A DNA stretch of 64,000 nt from Epiperipatus broadwayi (Eukaryota > Onychophora > Udeonychophora > Euonychophora > Peripatidae): positions 2,492,580 to 2,556,579 of the forward strand of contig JAQFVV010006215.1 of the NCBI GenBank assembly GCA_028023455.1. The letters run 5' to 3'. This document shows, piece by piece, positions 22,604-33,589 of the stretch; position 1 is the stretch's first letter; every line of letters starts with the position of its first letter. The notes below the pieces were generated by a model, which was not told the origin of the DNA, searched no databases, and was given only the letters and a program-made list of their open reading frames with translations. The position numbers and the translations under genes are program-made.

Positions 22604-24215
22604 CAACGATGCGCAAATGTGGCTTTTAGACAAGTTAAATGTGGCTCCCATTGAAATTCAATTTTATTATTATTATTTCAGTTTTTTTTAATTGCACAAA
22701 ACTTGTAATATGATAAAAAAATTTATCAAAACATTTTTATTATTTTATTACAAATTATATTATATATGTATGTATATACTATTTTCAAATATATTGGCAA
22801 ACTTAAGTTAAAATCTACCAAATCTTATAAAAATTACTACATGTGCGTATGGAGTGATCACATGTGTATATTTATGATTTGTGCAGTTTTATATATTTCA
22901 ATGACAATTTTACTATCGGCTAAATGTCGTATTTCATATTTTTTCAAAAAAATCTGATAAGTAGACTTAAGCTATTTAAACTTGTTTATGATGTGCAATT
23001 TTTTCTTGGTGTCAGCACAAGCTTTCTAAAGACGTACAGGTTAAGAAAATTATTTTAATTGGTTATAATTAATGCATTTAGAATTTCATGTTTTGTTTTT
23101 TTTTAACAATTATATAAAAAACTCTCAAAAATAAAACTGAAAAAGCATTTTCTTGACTTGGGTTATGTTGATTCTGATTTCTCCTTATGGTTTGTTATAA
23201 GATGGTTGTTAATTTATAATGTTGTGAACTGTATTTAAGAGAAAACATTTTTAAAAGAAAAAGGGAAAATATCCAGAATTAGATTTAATGTTTCTTATAG
23301 TCATTATGGAACATTTGCAAACACTTAATTTGGCTTTACAAGGAAAGGAAAAAACGATTAGTGACTTTTTACAAACTATATTTAATTTTGAAGCTAAGCT
23401 TCAGCTTTTTGTGCACGATCTTAAGTCCGGAATATTTAATCATTTTCCACTAATAAAAGCAAACATAATTAATATCAAAGAAAAAAAAATAGATGAATAT
23501 GAAGAAAACTTAGAAGAATTGCAAGCGGATTTAAGATTTGAAAAGTTTTAAATCTATGTATATTTTGTGAACTCATTTATTTATGATATTATTGAAAATT
23601 GATTTTCAATTTCTGAAATAACACTTATTGAAAAAGCAGCTTGGGAATTGTAGTTATTAGAGATGAAAGATAATCAGGCATTGTAAATGCATCACAAATC
23701 TAATTTTCTAATTGAATTTTGGAAACTCATGCCAGAATCAAAATATCCATACTTAAAAACAGCTGCTTGCTGTCTAATTCTCATTTTTGGTACAACATAT
23801 TGCTGTGAATCATTGTACTCTACGAAGAAGTTCGTGAAGTCAAAATATCGTTCAGAGTTGTCCAATCAGCATCTCACAGAATTGCTGTGAACAGCTTTAA
23901 CAAATTGTATGCCAAATTTCAAAAATTTGATCACAGTCTTTTTTAAATGTTATACTTTTTATTAATGAATTTTGATTATTATATTTTATTATTAAAATTT
24001 TGAAATAATTATTTCGTATTTTATTTCTTCTCTTAATTATATTTTTTTATATACTTTGTATAATACTTAAAACTTGTTTAGAATATGTCATCATATCAAA
24101 TAAAATTTGATTATATATATTTATTTTTGTGTACTTGAATAGTATGGTGTAACATTTTACAATATATGAAAAACCAGCATGCGACTCTCATTGACTTCAT
24201 TTGTGCCCATCCCTG
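22604..24215 (+). mobile_element. hAT-superfamily element, 1.6 kb, decayed
   Basis: Left end CAACGATGCGCAAATG and right end (reverse complement) CAGGGATGGGCACAAATG form related terminal inverted repeats. They are flanked by 8-bp direct repeats that match at 7 of 8 bases (ATCTATGT at 22596-22603, GTCTATGT at 24216-24223), as hAT transposition produces. Inside is the C-terminal part of a transposase; the N-terminal half is missing, so it is an internally deleted copy. Confidence 0.75.
23255..23890 (+). pseudogene. hAT transposase C-terminal remnant (ZBED/GTF2IRD2-like)
   Basis: Two open segments in different frames. 23255-23551 carries MEHLQTLNLALQGKEKTISD and then FEAKLQLFVHDLKSGIFNHFP, typical of the region after the catalytic core of ZBED5/GTF2IRD2-type hAT transposases. 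23687-23890 carries FWKLMPESKYPYLKTAA, FGTTYCCESLYSTKK and KSKYRSELSNQHLTELL, the hAT dimerisation region with its CES box. A gap of about 135 bases with a frameshift and stops separates them. It cannot encode an active transposase. Confidence 0.82.
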
Positions 24216-24566
24216 GTCTATGTATTATAAAAGCTCTGATTTTTTATCAAAATAAAAGATTATTGCTACATAAACCTAAATTATCTACTTTGATAATTAA
24301 TTTTGCCATTGACAGACCAGTTATCTCAATAATGCGCCACTCTCCATTTTTTATTTATTATGAATATGCTTTCAATATTAGTTTTGTTATAGTAAAATAC
24401 ATATTTTCTTTTCAAATAAACTATTGTTCTATCTTCTAATCTAACGAATTCTGACTACCTCAATCAGTATTAGACAATCTGATTTTATATCCTGGAAATT
24501 GAGGGTCATAATTTGTTTATCATAAATGAACAATCACATATAACAATTAGATCATCTGAAAGGAGA
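24216..24566. other. AT-rich DNA, nothing recognised
   Basis: No gene recognised. The first eight bases are the right target duplication of the hAT element. Confidence 0.4.
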
Positions 24567-24768
24567 TGATGATGTTTTATTGATTTCAAACTAGGAGATA
24601 ATCACATAGATTAATGAATGTTTTTTTACTATATTATATTAACTGCAATGACAAAAACATGTGAAGTAGACATTAGAAATGTATCCTGCTTAGATTCTTA
24701 AAGGTGTTAGAGGGAAGTCAAAGAATAACCTAACAACTAATATTCCTAAATTTCTTTTGGCAGTTAAA
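24567..24768 (-). mobile_element. Orphan RTE 5' UTR fragment
   Basis: About 200 bases match only the 5' UTR of the RTE family in minus orientation: on the plus strand ATAATCACATAG, AACTGCAATGACAAAAAC, GTAGACATTAGAAAT and TCCTGCTTAG appear in the same order as at 21560-21690. No ORF sequence adjoins it. Ordinary 5' truncation removes this end, so a 5'-only copy needs another explanation. Confidence 0.65.
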
Positions 24769-25624
24769 ATTAAAAAAAAAAAAAAAATTATTGAAAGAAT
24801 TATAACCATTATAGGGTTATTAAAATTAAATATAATAATATATCATTGAAAGCAAAACACTCAATGTAACTATATATTTGTAACAATTTTAAATTATAAT
24901 GATAAATAATAAACAGTAATAATGTGGAAATTTAAGTGGAAGTATTTTCGATTATGTAATCATTATCAACAAAAAATTTAGGCAAGCAAAAAGTAGAAAT
25001 TATGTGGATCAATATTAGTAGATTGTCCATTTTTTATATGATCTTTAGATTGGTTTATAAGAATTGGCTCTAATTTTTTTTTTTCTCTTACGAAAAGAGA
25101 AAAATTAAAGAAACAGTTTTTATAAATTAATTTAAAGATTATATGATAAGTAGACAATCTGTTAATATTAATCTACATAGTTCTTGGAAAATCATATATC
25201 TTTTCGTTTTTGGCCGCATAAATTCAGTTGATAAAGATTGTGACATAAACAAAAGTACTTCTGCTTAATTTCTATATTATTACTGCATATTATTTACCAT
25301 TATTAAAATTTAAAACTGTTACATATAGTATATTTTTAACAGGTAACTTATTTTATGCGCACGTATATTCATATGTAAATTGTGTAGATGAATATGTTAG
25401 GTTGTTAATACACATAAATAAAGAATTAAAAGAGAAAAATCAGAAGAATTAAGATATATTTTTGTTAATGAAAAGATAAAGAATGGGGATTATAATTATT
25501 TTAGTTGAAATTGAAGATAGGGTTTATTTCATTCATCAGGTTTTAGGCTTCATTAAGAATGTATGGAAGTAATTTGATGTTGGATAATAAATAATAGGAA
25601 TGAAAATATTTTTTCTTAGGAAGT
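24769..25624. other. AT-rich DNA with diverged inverted repeat
   Basis: No gene recognised. Around 24960-25230 the two halves look like a diverged inverted repeat: GGCAAGCAAAAAGTAGAAAT and a GATTGTCCA..TATATGATCTTTA block on the left, and TAAAGATTATATGATAAGTAGACAATC on the right, centred on the T/A-rich stretch near 25085. This is probably an old foldback element. Confidence 0.35.
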
Positions 25625-26670
25625 ATATAGAGCAGGCATGACCAAGATGTCGCCCGTGGTCTACTGGTTGCTCACAAGGACTCTAAAAGTAGACCGCGAA
25701 GTTGTCATGAACATTGACTAATTATAATGATAAATTCAGAGCTGATTTGAATATAAAAAATACAAAAAGTAAAAATTCAAACTGAGTCGGGCTTGTATTT
25801 TCTAATTAGTGATTCTCAGCTTCAACTTATGGTAATGTGAAAACCATACACACTATGCAAGCGTACTTTGCATCATTCAATTTAGCGTCCATTTTCCTTT
25901 CAGATAATGTAATTTTTATTTCTCTACGCTAAAAAAGTAAAGATTTTATGGTGATTTTTCTAAATAGTACTTTTTTTTTTTTCATTTTTGTTATTCTTAT
26001 GGTTTAATGTTACCGAAAAATTTATAGTGGAGAATAATGGTTAGTCAACAGATTCAAGCATTATTCGTGATTTGGGCTGACAAACTAAGGTTCTCTCATA
26101 ATTTTTGCTAATGATTTCTTAAAAGTAATAATAATTATAATGTCTTAAAAAAAAAAGAATTAAGCCATCTTTGCTCATAAATATGGAGATTATCTTTACT
26201 GCACGATCTTTTTCCTGATGAATTAGACTTTGGACGATTGAACATTATTACTAGATTTTCAGTCACTCCTAAGCTTTTTTTTTTTTTTTTAGTTATTATT
26301 TTATAGAAAAATAGATGGAAAAAATCTTTTATGATATTCCTTTTATATGTTTCTGTCTAAGGAAAAAATAATTTATGATATTCCTTTTATATGTTTCCTT
26401 GTCTAAATTTTAAGAATGAAAAAAGCCAAATATTAAAAAATTGCAATAAAATTTAACCCAATTAGATATATATGTGTGTGTGTGACCATAGTTATATATG
26501 TAAACATGACCAATGCAATGTAAACTTTAGAGCTGTGTATCAGATACATAGAGGAGTATAGTTAATAAAACTAAATAATTTAATATATCCAGCACACAGT
26601 TCTTCTTTTCAAAATAGTTCATATATATCTAATATAGAAATAAAACAAACTAACTCCTTCTTTTTAAAAC

Positions 26671-26871
26671 TTGATTTATTATGACTATAATCTTGATAAA
26701 AATTCTGCTATTTACATTCATAAGAATAAATTTAAGCATGGGGATTTTGAAATAAAACCTTTGGAATGTATCAAGTCATATAATGAAAGGATAATAAAAG
26801 AGGGTGTATACATAAATGAAATAAAACCAGAATTAAATAGGATGTTAATAGAAAAAGATAAAAGAAAATAA
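26671..26871 (+). pseudogene. Penelope GIY-YIG endonuclease C-terminus, fragment
   Basis: The frame encodes SAIYIHKNKFKHGDF, then ERIIKEGVYINEIKPELNR. The SAI..H....H.DF block and the R.I.E..YI.....LNR block are the usual C-terminal signature of the GIY-YIG domain fused to Penelope reverse transcriptases. The GIY and YIG motifs and the whole RT are missing. The first residues come from the inverted end copy, so the ATG at 26671 is not a genuine start. The natural stop is at 26869-26871. Confidence 0.6.
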
Positions 26872-27089
26872 TAGGTTTTTAATTAAAAGTTTTTATTTGA
26901 TATATATAGAATTTTAAAAAGGAGTTAGTTGTGTTTAAGTTGTGATTGTAATAGGAAAGGGGAGTGAGATAAGGTAAAAAAAAGAAAATTTTGGTTATGG
27001 ATATATTTTGTAATTTTTAATTAATTTAATTTTTTTTTTTTTTTGGAATATGTGATATTTATTGTGTATATATATTTTATTTTAGTGTG

Positions 27090-27130
27090 CCTTGAAAAAG
27101 ACTATAAAAAATAGTCGAAACGTCGGATTT
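27090..27130 (+). ncRNA. Hammerhead-ribozyme-like hairpin, degenerate
   Basis: CTTGAAAAAGACTAT is followed by a short loop and ATAGTCGAAACGTC. The GACTAT/ATAGTC stem followed by GAAAC resembles stem II plus the GAAA core of the hammerhead ribozymes carried by Penelope terminal repeats. The other core strand, normally CTGATGA, reads CTTGAAAA, so the ribozyme is likely mutated or I am misaligning it. Confidence 0.35.
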
Positions 27131-27199
27131 CTTTTTCATGATTATAGTCATAATAAATCAAGTTTTAAAAAGGAGTTAGTTTGTTTTATTTCTATATTT

Positions 27200-28851
27200 A
27201 ACAAAACTATTGAGAAATTTACAAATTACAGTTAACATTTAATAATGATATTCAAAACCAGTAAAGAGATTTTAGATGTTGGTTCTGCAGCAGATAGTGA
27301 AACAGTCAGATTTGTACATTCATGTAACAAAATATCCAGAGTCCAGGCAAAATATACCAAAGCTGATTGAGATGAGAAGGTGAGATCTCGAATCTAACTA
27401 AGCTTCAACTCAATTACCAGTACTCCATGATTTAATACCTTATGAATGACATTTCTGAGGTTACACTCGGTCTCAATTTTTTCAGTGAGCTGACTGAACA
27501 AAGGGAGAAATATGAGACTCAGGGGAAAATTAACAATTTTAAATATAATTGAAAGCTAAATAAACTACTTAACATGCTAAGACTTAATTAAAAGAATACA
27601 TATTATACCTATAAATACCAGAATTTGGATAACTTGGATTTGAATTGTGATAAAAAGACGGGAAATAATTTATATTTTATATAAATTTATTAAAATAAAT
27701 AATTCAAGCAACACAAAAGAACATTATTTACCTAGTGTTAGGATATATATAATTAATGCACACAGGCATTATAGAAATGATGAGATTATTTTAATACAGT
27801 GGTCTCATCTTTAATATTTTATCTTCATTTATACAAGTGTTTGCGGTTAATAAATCATGCCTATTATATTCTAATATGCCAAACTATTCTTTGTTTGGTT
27901 TGCTAAGATTATAAGTTAAAACTCTAGCCAAGATGACTGCTATATACGGTGTTAAGATGGCTGTTATAAATATATTAACAGATGATTAATTCAATAAGCC
28001 CGATACACAGATTCAACCTGGTAACCAAGATTATGAGTTCAGACTAATGCTGAAGTGCTAATTATAAGGAGGAAAAGAATAGGGTACTTTTAAGGTCGCA
28101 TCTATAGACTATGGTGCTAAATAAAATAAAGTCATGGTGCGAATGAGTGTTCGTGGCCTTCAGTATCAAATACTCAATGCCGTAAGACTGAACATAATAA
28201 GAACATTTTTCAATTCAGGGAAATCGGATAGGCTTTAAACATGGTTCTAATTAAAAAAATGTAGCTATACCCGAACTGTGTGGACGGGAGTGGCCACTAC
28301 CGGTAACCCATCAGAAAGACATAGCAAGACATTAATGCACAAATGAGTGCTTAGTAAAGGCACACTCACAGTGCATGTCAATACAATATGTATATAATAA
28401 TTAATTAATTATGGTGCCTAACATAGTTTCTATCTGCTAAACTAACTTAATCCAGTTTCTAGACTTATAATAATCATGCCAACTAAAAGGGCTAACTAAA
28501 TTATGAGTCTAGTTAATACATGGAATCTGTATATATATATATATAATCGTAATTCAGTTAGGGAGAAGAAAGTGTATTTAATGGCTTTAACAACATTAAC
28601 AATATACTTTTAATACTATCTTTATCTAGCATCTCACTTCTAATTAACAGATAAATCATAAGTTTAATAACTTACCATGCAAACCTTGAACTATAATGTA
28701 AATAAAATAATGATAATGAGTACATAGCGATTAACCATGCTAAGTAGTATTCTTAAATATTACGATGAAAAGTTTAATAATGACCTCTCCTTAAAAGTTT
28801 ACTAAAATAAAATATTTGCTGTCTCAAATATTGGCATACCATAACATATAT
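27200..28851. other. Unrecognised DNA inside the candidate hAT-like element
   Basis: No open frame of note and no known repeat recognised. Composition is less extreme than the outer flanks. Confidence 0.4.
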
Positions 28852-30331
28852 TGTAACGGTCAGAATCGTCTATCTCGCTAACACACTGCATAATTCAAAC
28901 CCCAGACACTAAACTGAACATTCTAAGAGGGGTTGCCTTCTAGATATACTAAGTTCGAATCTAAAGTCCAAATTTCACAGCGCCACCTACGTGATAACGC
29001 ATCTGATGCTACAACTAGGATAACCTTTTACCGGTGCCTGGTGGTCAGGGAGAAACAAAAGACTCTATACTAAGATAAGTTTGGGTGGCTAATTAACGTC
29101 TATGGATTTATAAAAGAAATGCAGAAAATATATATATATAGACCGAGACAGTGATAGGAATCAAATAAAATAAGAGATAAAATTTAATTTTAAATAATTT
29201 CACACAATTTATTTATATAAATATATATATAACGCCACTATCTGCTTATATGAGACAGGGATGCGTATTAAATAATTGTTGGCATTTATATTTCAGTAAT
29301 GACAAAAGGTTTTAAAACAGAGTGATATATTCTATTCCTCGGGCTAATAGCGTTACGATAATGTGCTTGACAAGATAGGAACATGTGCGAGGTGCTTTGA
29401 GTAAATAGACAAGTTTAAGACAATATTTGAAATTAAATGTTCTAAAATATTTATTGATTTCGAGAATAGTACGGACTAAAGCTTACTAAGCAAACGTGGG
29501 AATGGGATCAAAGCATTTATTTGAGAATAATAATAATAGATATGTATTGGGAGGTCAGTATTGCTGATAGTGAATTTATAAAGTTGGAGGGTGTGACTCG
29601 TTTAAGTCACGGATGCTTTGTAAAATAAATATAAAATGAAACAATATTGAAGATCCGGAATAATTACGGAGGGCATCTCGCCACTAACCCATAGGAAAGT
29701 ATTTTGACGAACAGCCGAAACTTAGCGACTGGGTGACGATTGCGTTTAATTCCCAGGGGTGTCATTTGGGACACCCTCTGCCTGGAAACCGCAAGCGTGG
29801 AGAGAACGGCCTTAGCCGTGTAAAGAATCCTTGGAAAAATAAAACCAAGCGGTCTCAACAACCAATTCATGTACCAGCAATACGAGACTAGTGTATATAA
29901 AAACATACTAAATGGGTTTTACTCGGATTAAGAGAAATGCCCAATCAAATTCCCCGAAATTCATTTAAGAGGGTCCGCACATTCTCGACGTCAATGATGA
30001 ACTTTCTAATGAAAGTAGAACACGGTAATTAAAATAGGAAAATGCATGCTTGCGGGTTTGAAAAGTAAGTATAGATTTATATACGCAATCATGCATTTGG
30101 GGACACATTTAAATCATTGACTTCGCACATACTCTTATATTAGATTAAAATCAATAGCATGTAGATTTTAAACTATGTGATTATATTACATTAAAGAAAA
30201 GAATCGCCCTCGAACAAGTGATTTGCAAGATAATAAAATTGGAAAATTATAAATTTAAAATATGCCTTAATAGCGGCGTCTTACTTTCAATAGAGGGAAT
30301 AGTTCACTCGGTCAAAGACGATTCTGACACA
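28852..30331. mobile_element. LTR-like block with TGTAACG start
   Basis: Begins TGTAACGGTCAGAATCGTC and ends with an inverted match GACGATTCTGACACA. The first seven bases equal those of the gag-only element's LTR, and the block is locally richer in GC, like that LTR. A second copy, a clear target duplication and coding motifs were not found. It could be a solo LTR of a related family or an unrelated element with 12-base inverted ends. Confidence 0.3.
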
Positions 30332-33300
30332 TTATCATAATAAAATAAAAGAAAGCTTTATAAATAGAAAATATTAACCCAAGGATAGAGAGCAAAATGT
30401 TGAGTATATTTAAATACATGAAAGAAATACATAATGAAGTTGTGAAATATAAGAAAACAATGTTAAATAGCTATAGCATGTTAGTTAGGAATCACAAGAG
30501 CTCTTGGGTTAATTTGGATTTCCTCTGGAAACGCATTTGCAGTTAGATGTTCGGCAGGTTTTATAATTCAGCAGCAAAATCTGGAATGTTCATATTTTGG
30601 CAGCAGCAGTTCCGGGGTCCGTGTGATAACTTCTGATGGTATGGAGCAGCGGCTGGCTATTCCGAGGGGACATAGCCATCTTAACGCCTCTACTTGGACA
30701 TGTCAAGGTTAGCAAATTATTAGAATCTTAGAACAACTCAGAAACCTTTAGACAACTCAGAATTCTTTAAAAGCTTAGAATGGAGAACAAAAGAAAACCA
30801 TCCTTTTTATAGTAAAATTTAACAATAGACTTGCCCTGGAGCGTACAAAATTATTGGACTTATCTGCTGTAATTAAATCTATCCGAATGTCTAAAGGAAT
30901 TCAACATTAATTAATTTCTTTTGTTAACTTCCCCGTCGACATTCGAATTACAAACTAGATTTAATTAAAATTACTGCTACTAATTAAAGAAAACTTAAAT
31001 GGACAGCTGCTGTTTTTAGATAAACTTATATAATTAAACTATTGTCCCTCATTTATTTTAACAGAAATATTTGGGATGATTTTTATAAAATAAAACGAAA
31101 ATTATTTTATTTTAAATTGTAATATTTGAATCTATCTACTAAACTAATGTTTATTAAATGAATTTTATTTTAAATCAAAATATATTACGACGGTAATATA
31201 TTCGTAAATAGATCCAAACAAAATAACTAACAATTTATAATTTTGATATGTTTTAAAATGGATATCATAGTGTGTGCGCAATTACAACTTATATAACTTA
31301 CTTTTTAATAAATGTAAATTATGTGAACAAATACATAATTCATAATATTTTATTTTATTTGGGAATAAGTTATATATATAATACGAGCATTGTGCTCGTG
31401 GTTTAAAATTAGGCGGGATTTTCGGTATATAAGTGTATTGCAGACACACTACGATAGATTGGGGTTCAAACTAAGGTATGAGGGTAGGAAGTAGGTGAGA
31501 AAAGGTGAAACGAAGATCTGCAAAGCAGACCTTACTGTTTCAATATATTAAAATAAATGAAAATAAAATAATTAGAACAATAAAGCATGACTGCAGTTTT
31601 AAGAATTTAAATAATAACTAAGTACAGTCATCTAGATTAAAGAAACATTACATTATTTAAGGTTCAGGCAAGTTTATACAAATTACTTTATAAATGATTT
31701 AGTTTAAAAGTTTTAGAAAATAAGATTGAATGTTCATATATTAAATAAACTAGCTTAATATTTCAATTACAGATTTAAGATTAATTTAAGAGTTCTGCGG
31801 TTTAAAGAAATATTACCAATCTTCCCACCAACTTGGCGCTTGAAGTTAGGCATAGCGGTAATCTTCTCTGGACAGGTTTGCTTGGTGATGATGTCTTCTT
31901 TCAACATCAGGCTGTGGCTGGAAGCATTTTATCCCGGTAATGATAGTCATACGCTGTTGCGGCATGTAGGATAGGCTTTGAAATGACCTCTCTCCCACTG
32001 GAAAAACTGCAAATCAACGGCCTTCCTACTCGATCATCTTAAATTTCAATCGGCTGTGTATTCTGGTGGCAACATGTATATAATTTTATAGAGTCAGCTT
32101 TTTAGTGTCAAATATAGGCTATTTATATTAATTTTAAAATCCTATATTATTTTTGCCACAAGATGGATTTCAATTTTAATTTGTAAAAGTGACTTAACTA
32201 TTGTTTAAAATTTTAAGTCACATAATTTTTTGGCTTGGCCACCTTGATTCCCAAAAGAATCTGGAATAGTGTCAGTTCAGCGCATTTTATTATTGACTAA
32301 GTTACAGTTTTGAAATATTGTAAAAATATGGATTTAGAAACTTAGCCTACCTGCTATTTTAAAACAGGTGTGAGTGGCATGATTTTTATTTACTACATTT
32401 AATTTAAATTTAGAAATTTAGCAAATCTTTTCAATAACATTCTGCTATATATGTATCATGGTACTATGGATTTCATACACCTATATGTGATTCTTAATGT
32501 AAAACAAGAAATTGACTTCTTTTTAATAAATAAATCTGTAATTTAAACAATCTAAATTTTAAATACGTGACACATAATATATGTATAAACTGATAATATT
32601 AGTCTTTTACTCACATATATGTGTGTGCTGATACATATATAACTATAAACATACTTATATACATGTACTCGGAAAGGGTTCAAAGCTAGCACCTATGGAG
32701 CTGTGGGGTAAAATAGGTGAAACGTATAATGCGCAAGGAATATACCGTTTCAATAGCTATTAGGAATTGGGTTCAAATCGTGGATCTATGCAGATAGCCA
32801 TAATATCCATTTGTACTATATAGTTTTTCATAGATAAAAATACACTTCTGATATCTGGTTACTCAAGATGTGCTCTTAGTAGTTTCATAATATTCCAAAA
32901 AGAAAGTACTGTGTTGCCTGCCTAGAAAAAAGTCATGAAAGTTTTATTTATTGACTAGTGCTGATTAGACACAAACCAGTGTTCAGAGAGACTGCTTTAT
33001 TGTTTATTAACTGAAATGGGTAATTTACTCTACAAACATCACTTATCTTATATTCAGCAGTATTAACTGATATGTCAGTTTCTGCAACATCGTTCTACAC
33101 TGTTGCTTTGACTTTGTGATCAGATGAGGAGTCATGAATAGTTCTAATAGATGTTACATCAACGTTTTTAATTTCTTGAATTTTTTTTTAAATTTAGGAT
33201 CAGCTCTAGAAAATAATTTTTTATAGGTAATTTAATAATTGTAATTTAATAAATATTTTATAAAGTGACATGGAAAAATTGTAATACTAAACGGATCTGA

Positions 33301-33581
33301 GATAATTTAATAATAGTCATAGTAAAAGATCTTCGACAGTTCGTACCTTATAGGAAAAAAAATTTCATCAGTTCGTAAATATCATCTAAAAACATTACCA
33401 ATATTTGTGAGACCTAAAAAGCCCTTACAAAAAAAAAAAAAAACACCAATTCATAAGTGTATTCTAAAAAAACAGGACTTTGAACTGTTATTTTTTTTTT
33501 GTTCCGGCAAAAATGTTTTACCTGATTTGTACACTTTCACCAAAAAAGTAGCCCCAATGTCTAAAAATTTGGCCACCCCTG
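30332..33581. other. Non-coding region with two related hairpin units
   Basis: No coding sequence recognised. Two related units, about 31467-31542 and 32675-32753, share GGGTTCAAA, then AGGTGAAACG, a variable stem and GTTTCAATA. In each, TGAAAC pairs with GTTTCA. A TATA-like GGTATATAAG lies upstream of the first at about 31422. A mixed segment at 31810-32050 reads CTTGGCGCTTGAAG near its start, similar to the primer-binding region of the gag-only element. Confidence 0.35.
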
Positions 33582-33589
33582 ACATAGAG

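Larger units (their letters stand above)
26631..27198 (+). mobile_element. Penelope-like element remnant with inverted ends
   Basis: The two ends are inverted copies of about 60 bases (26631-26691 and 27141-27198, differing by an inserted CT on the left). A partial direct copy of the 3' end word (TTTTAAAAAGGAGTTAGTT) lies at 26912-26930. Between them is a plus-strand frame resembling the C-terminus of the GIY-YIG endonuclease of Penelope elements and a hammerhead-like hairpin. Penelope elements are known for 5'-truncated copies with rearranged terminal repeats, which fits. Confidence 0.65.
25633..33581. mobile_element. Candidate large hAT-like element (about 7.9 kb)
   Basis: The left end CAGGCATGACCAA and the right end (reverse complement) CAGGGGTGGCCAA match at 10 of 13 bases and resemble hAT termini. 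The 8-bp flanks ATATAGAG (25625-25632) and ACATAGAG (33582-33589) match at 7 of 8. No transposase was recognised between them. The interior holds a Penelope-like remnant and an LTR-like block. The two ends could belong to different elements, so the pairing is a hypothesis. Confidence 0.4.

Noticed and set aside
29664-29906. 80-codon minus-strand frame in the GC-richer block
   Set aside because: No recognisable motif, and the surrounding LTR-like block shows no other coding signal.
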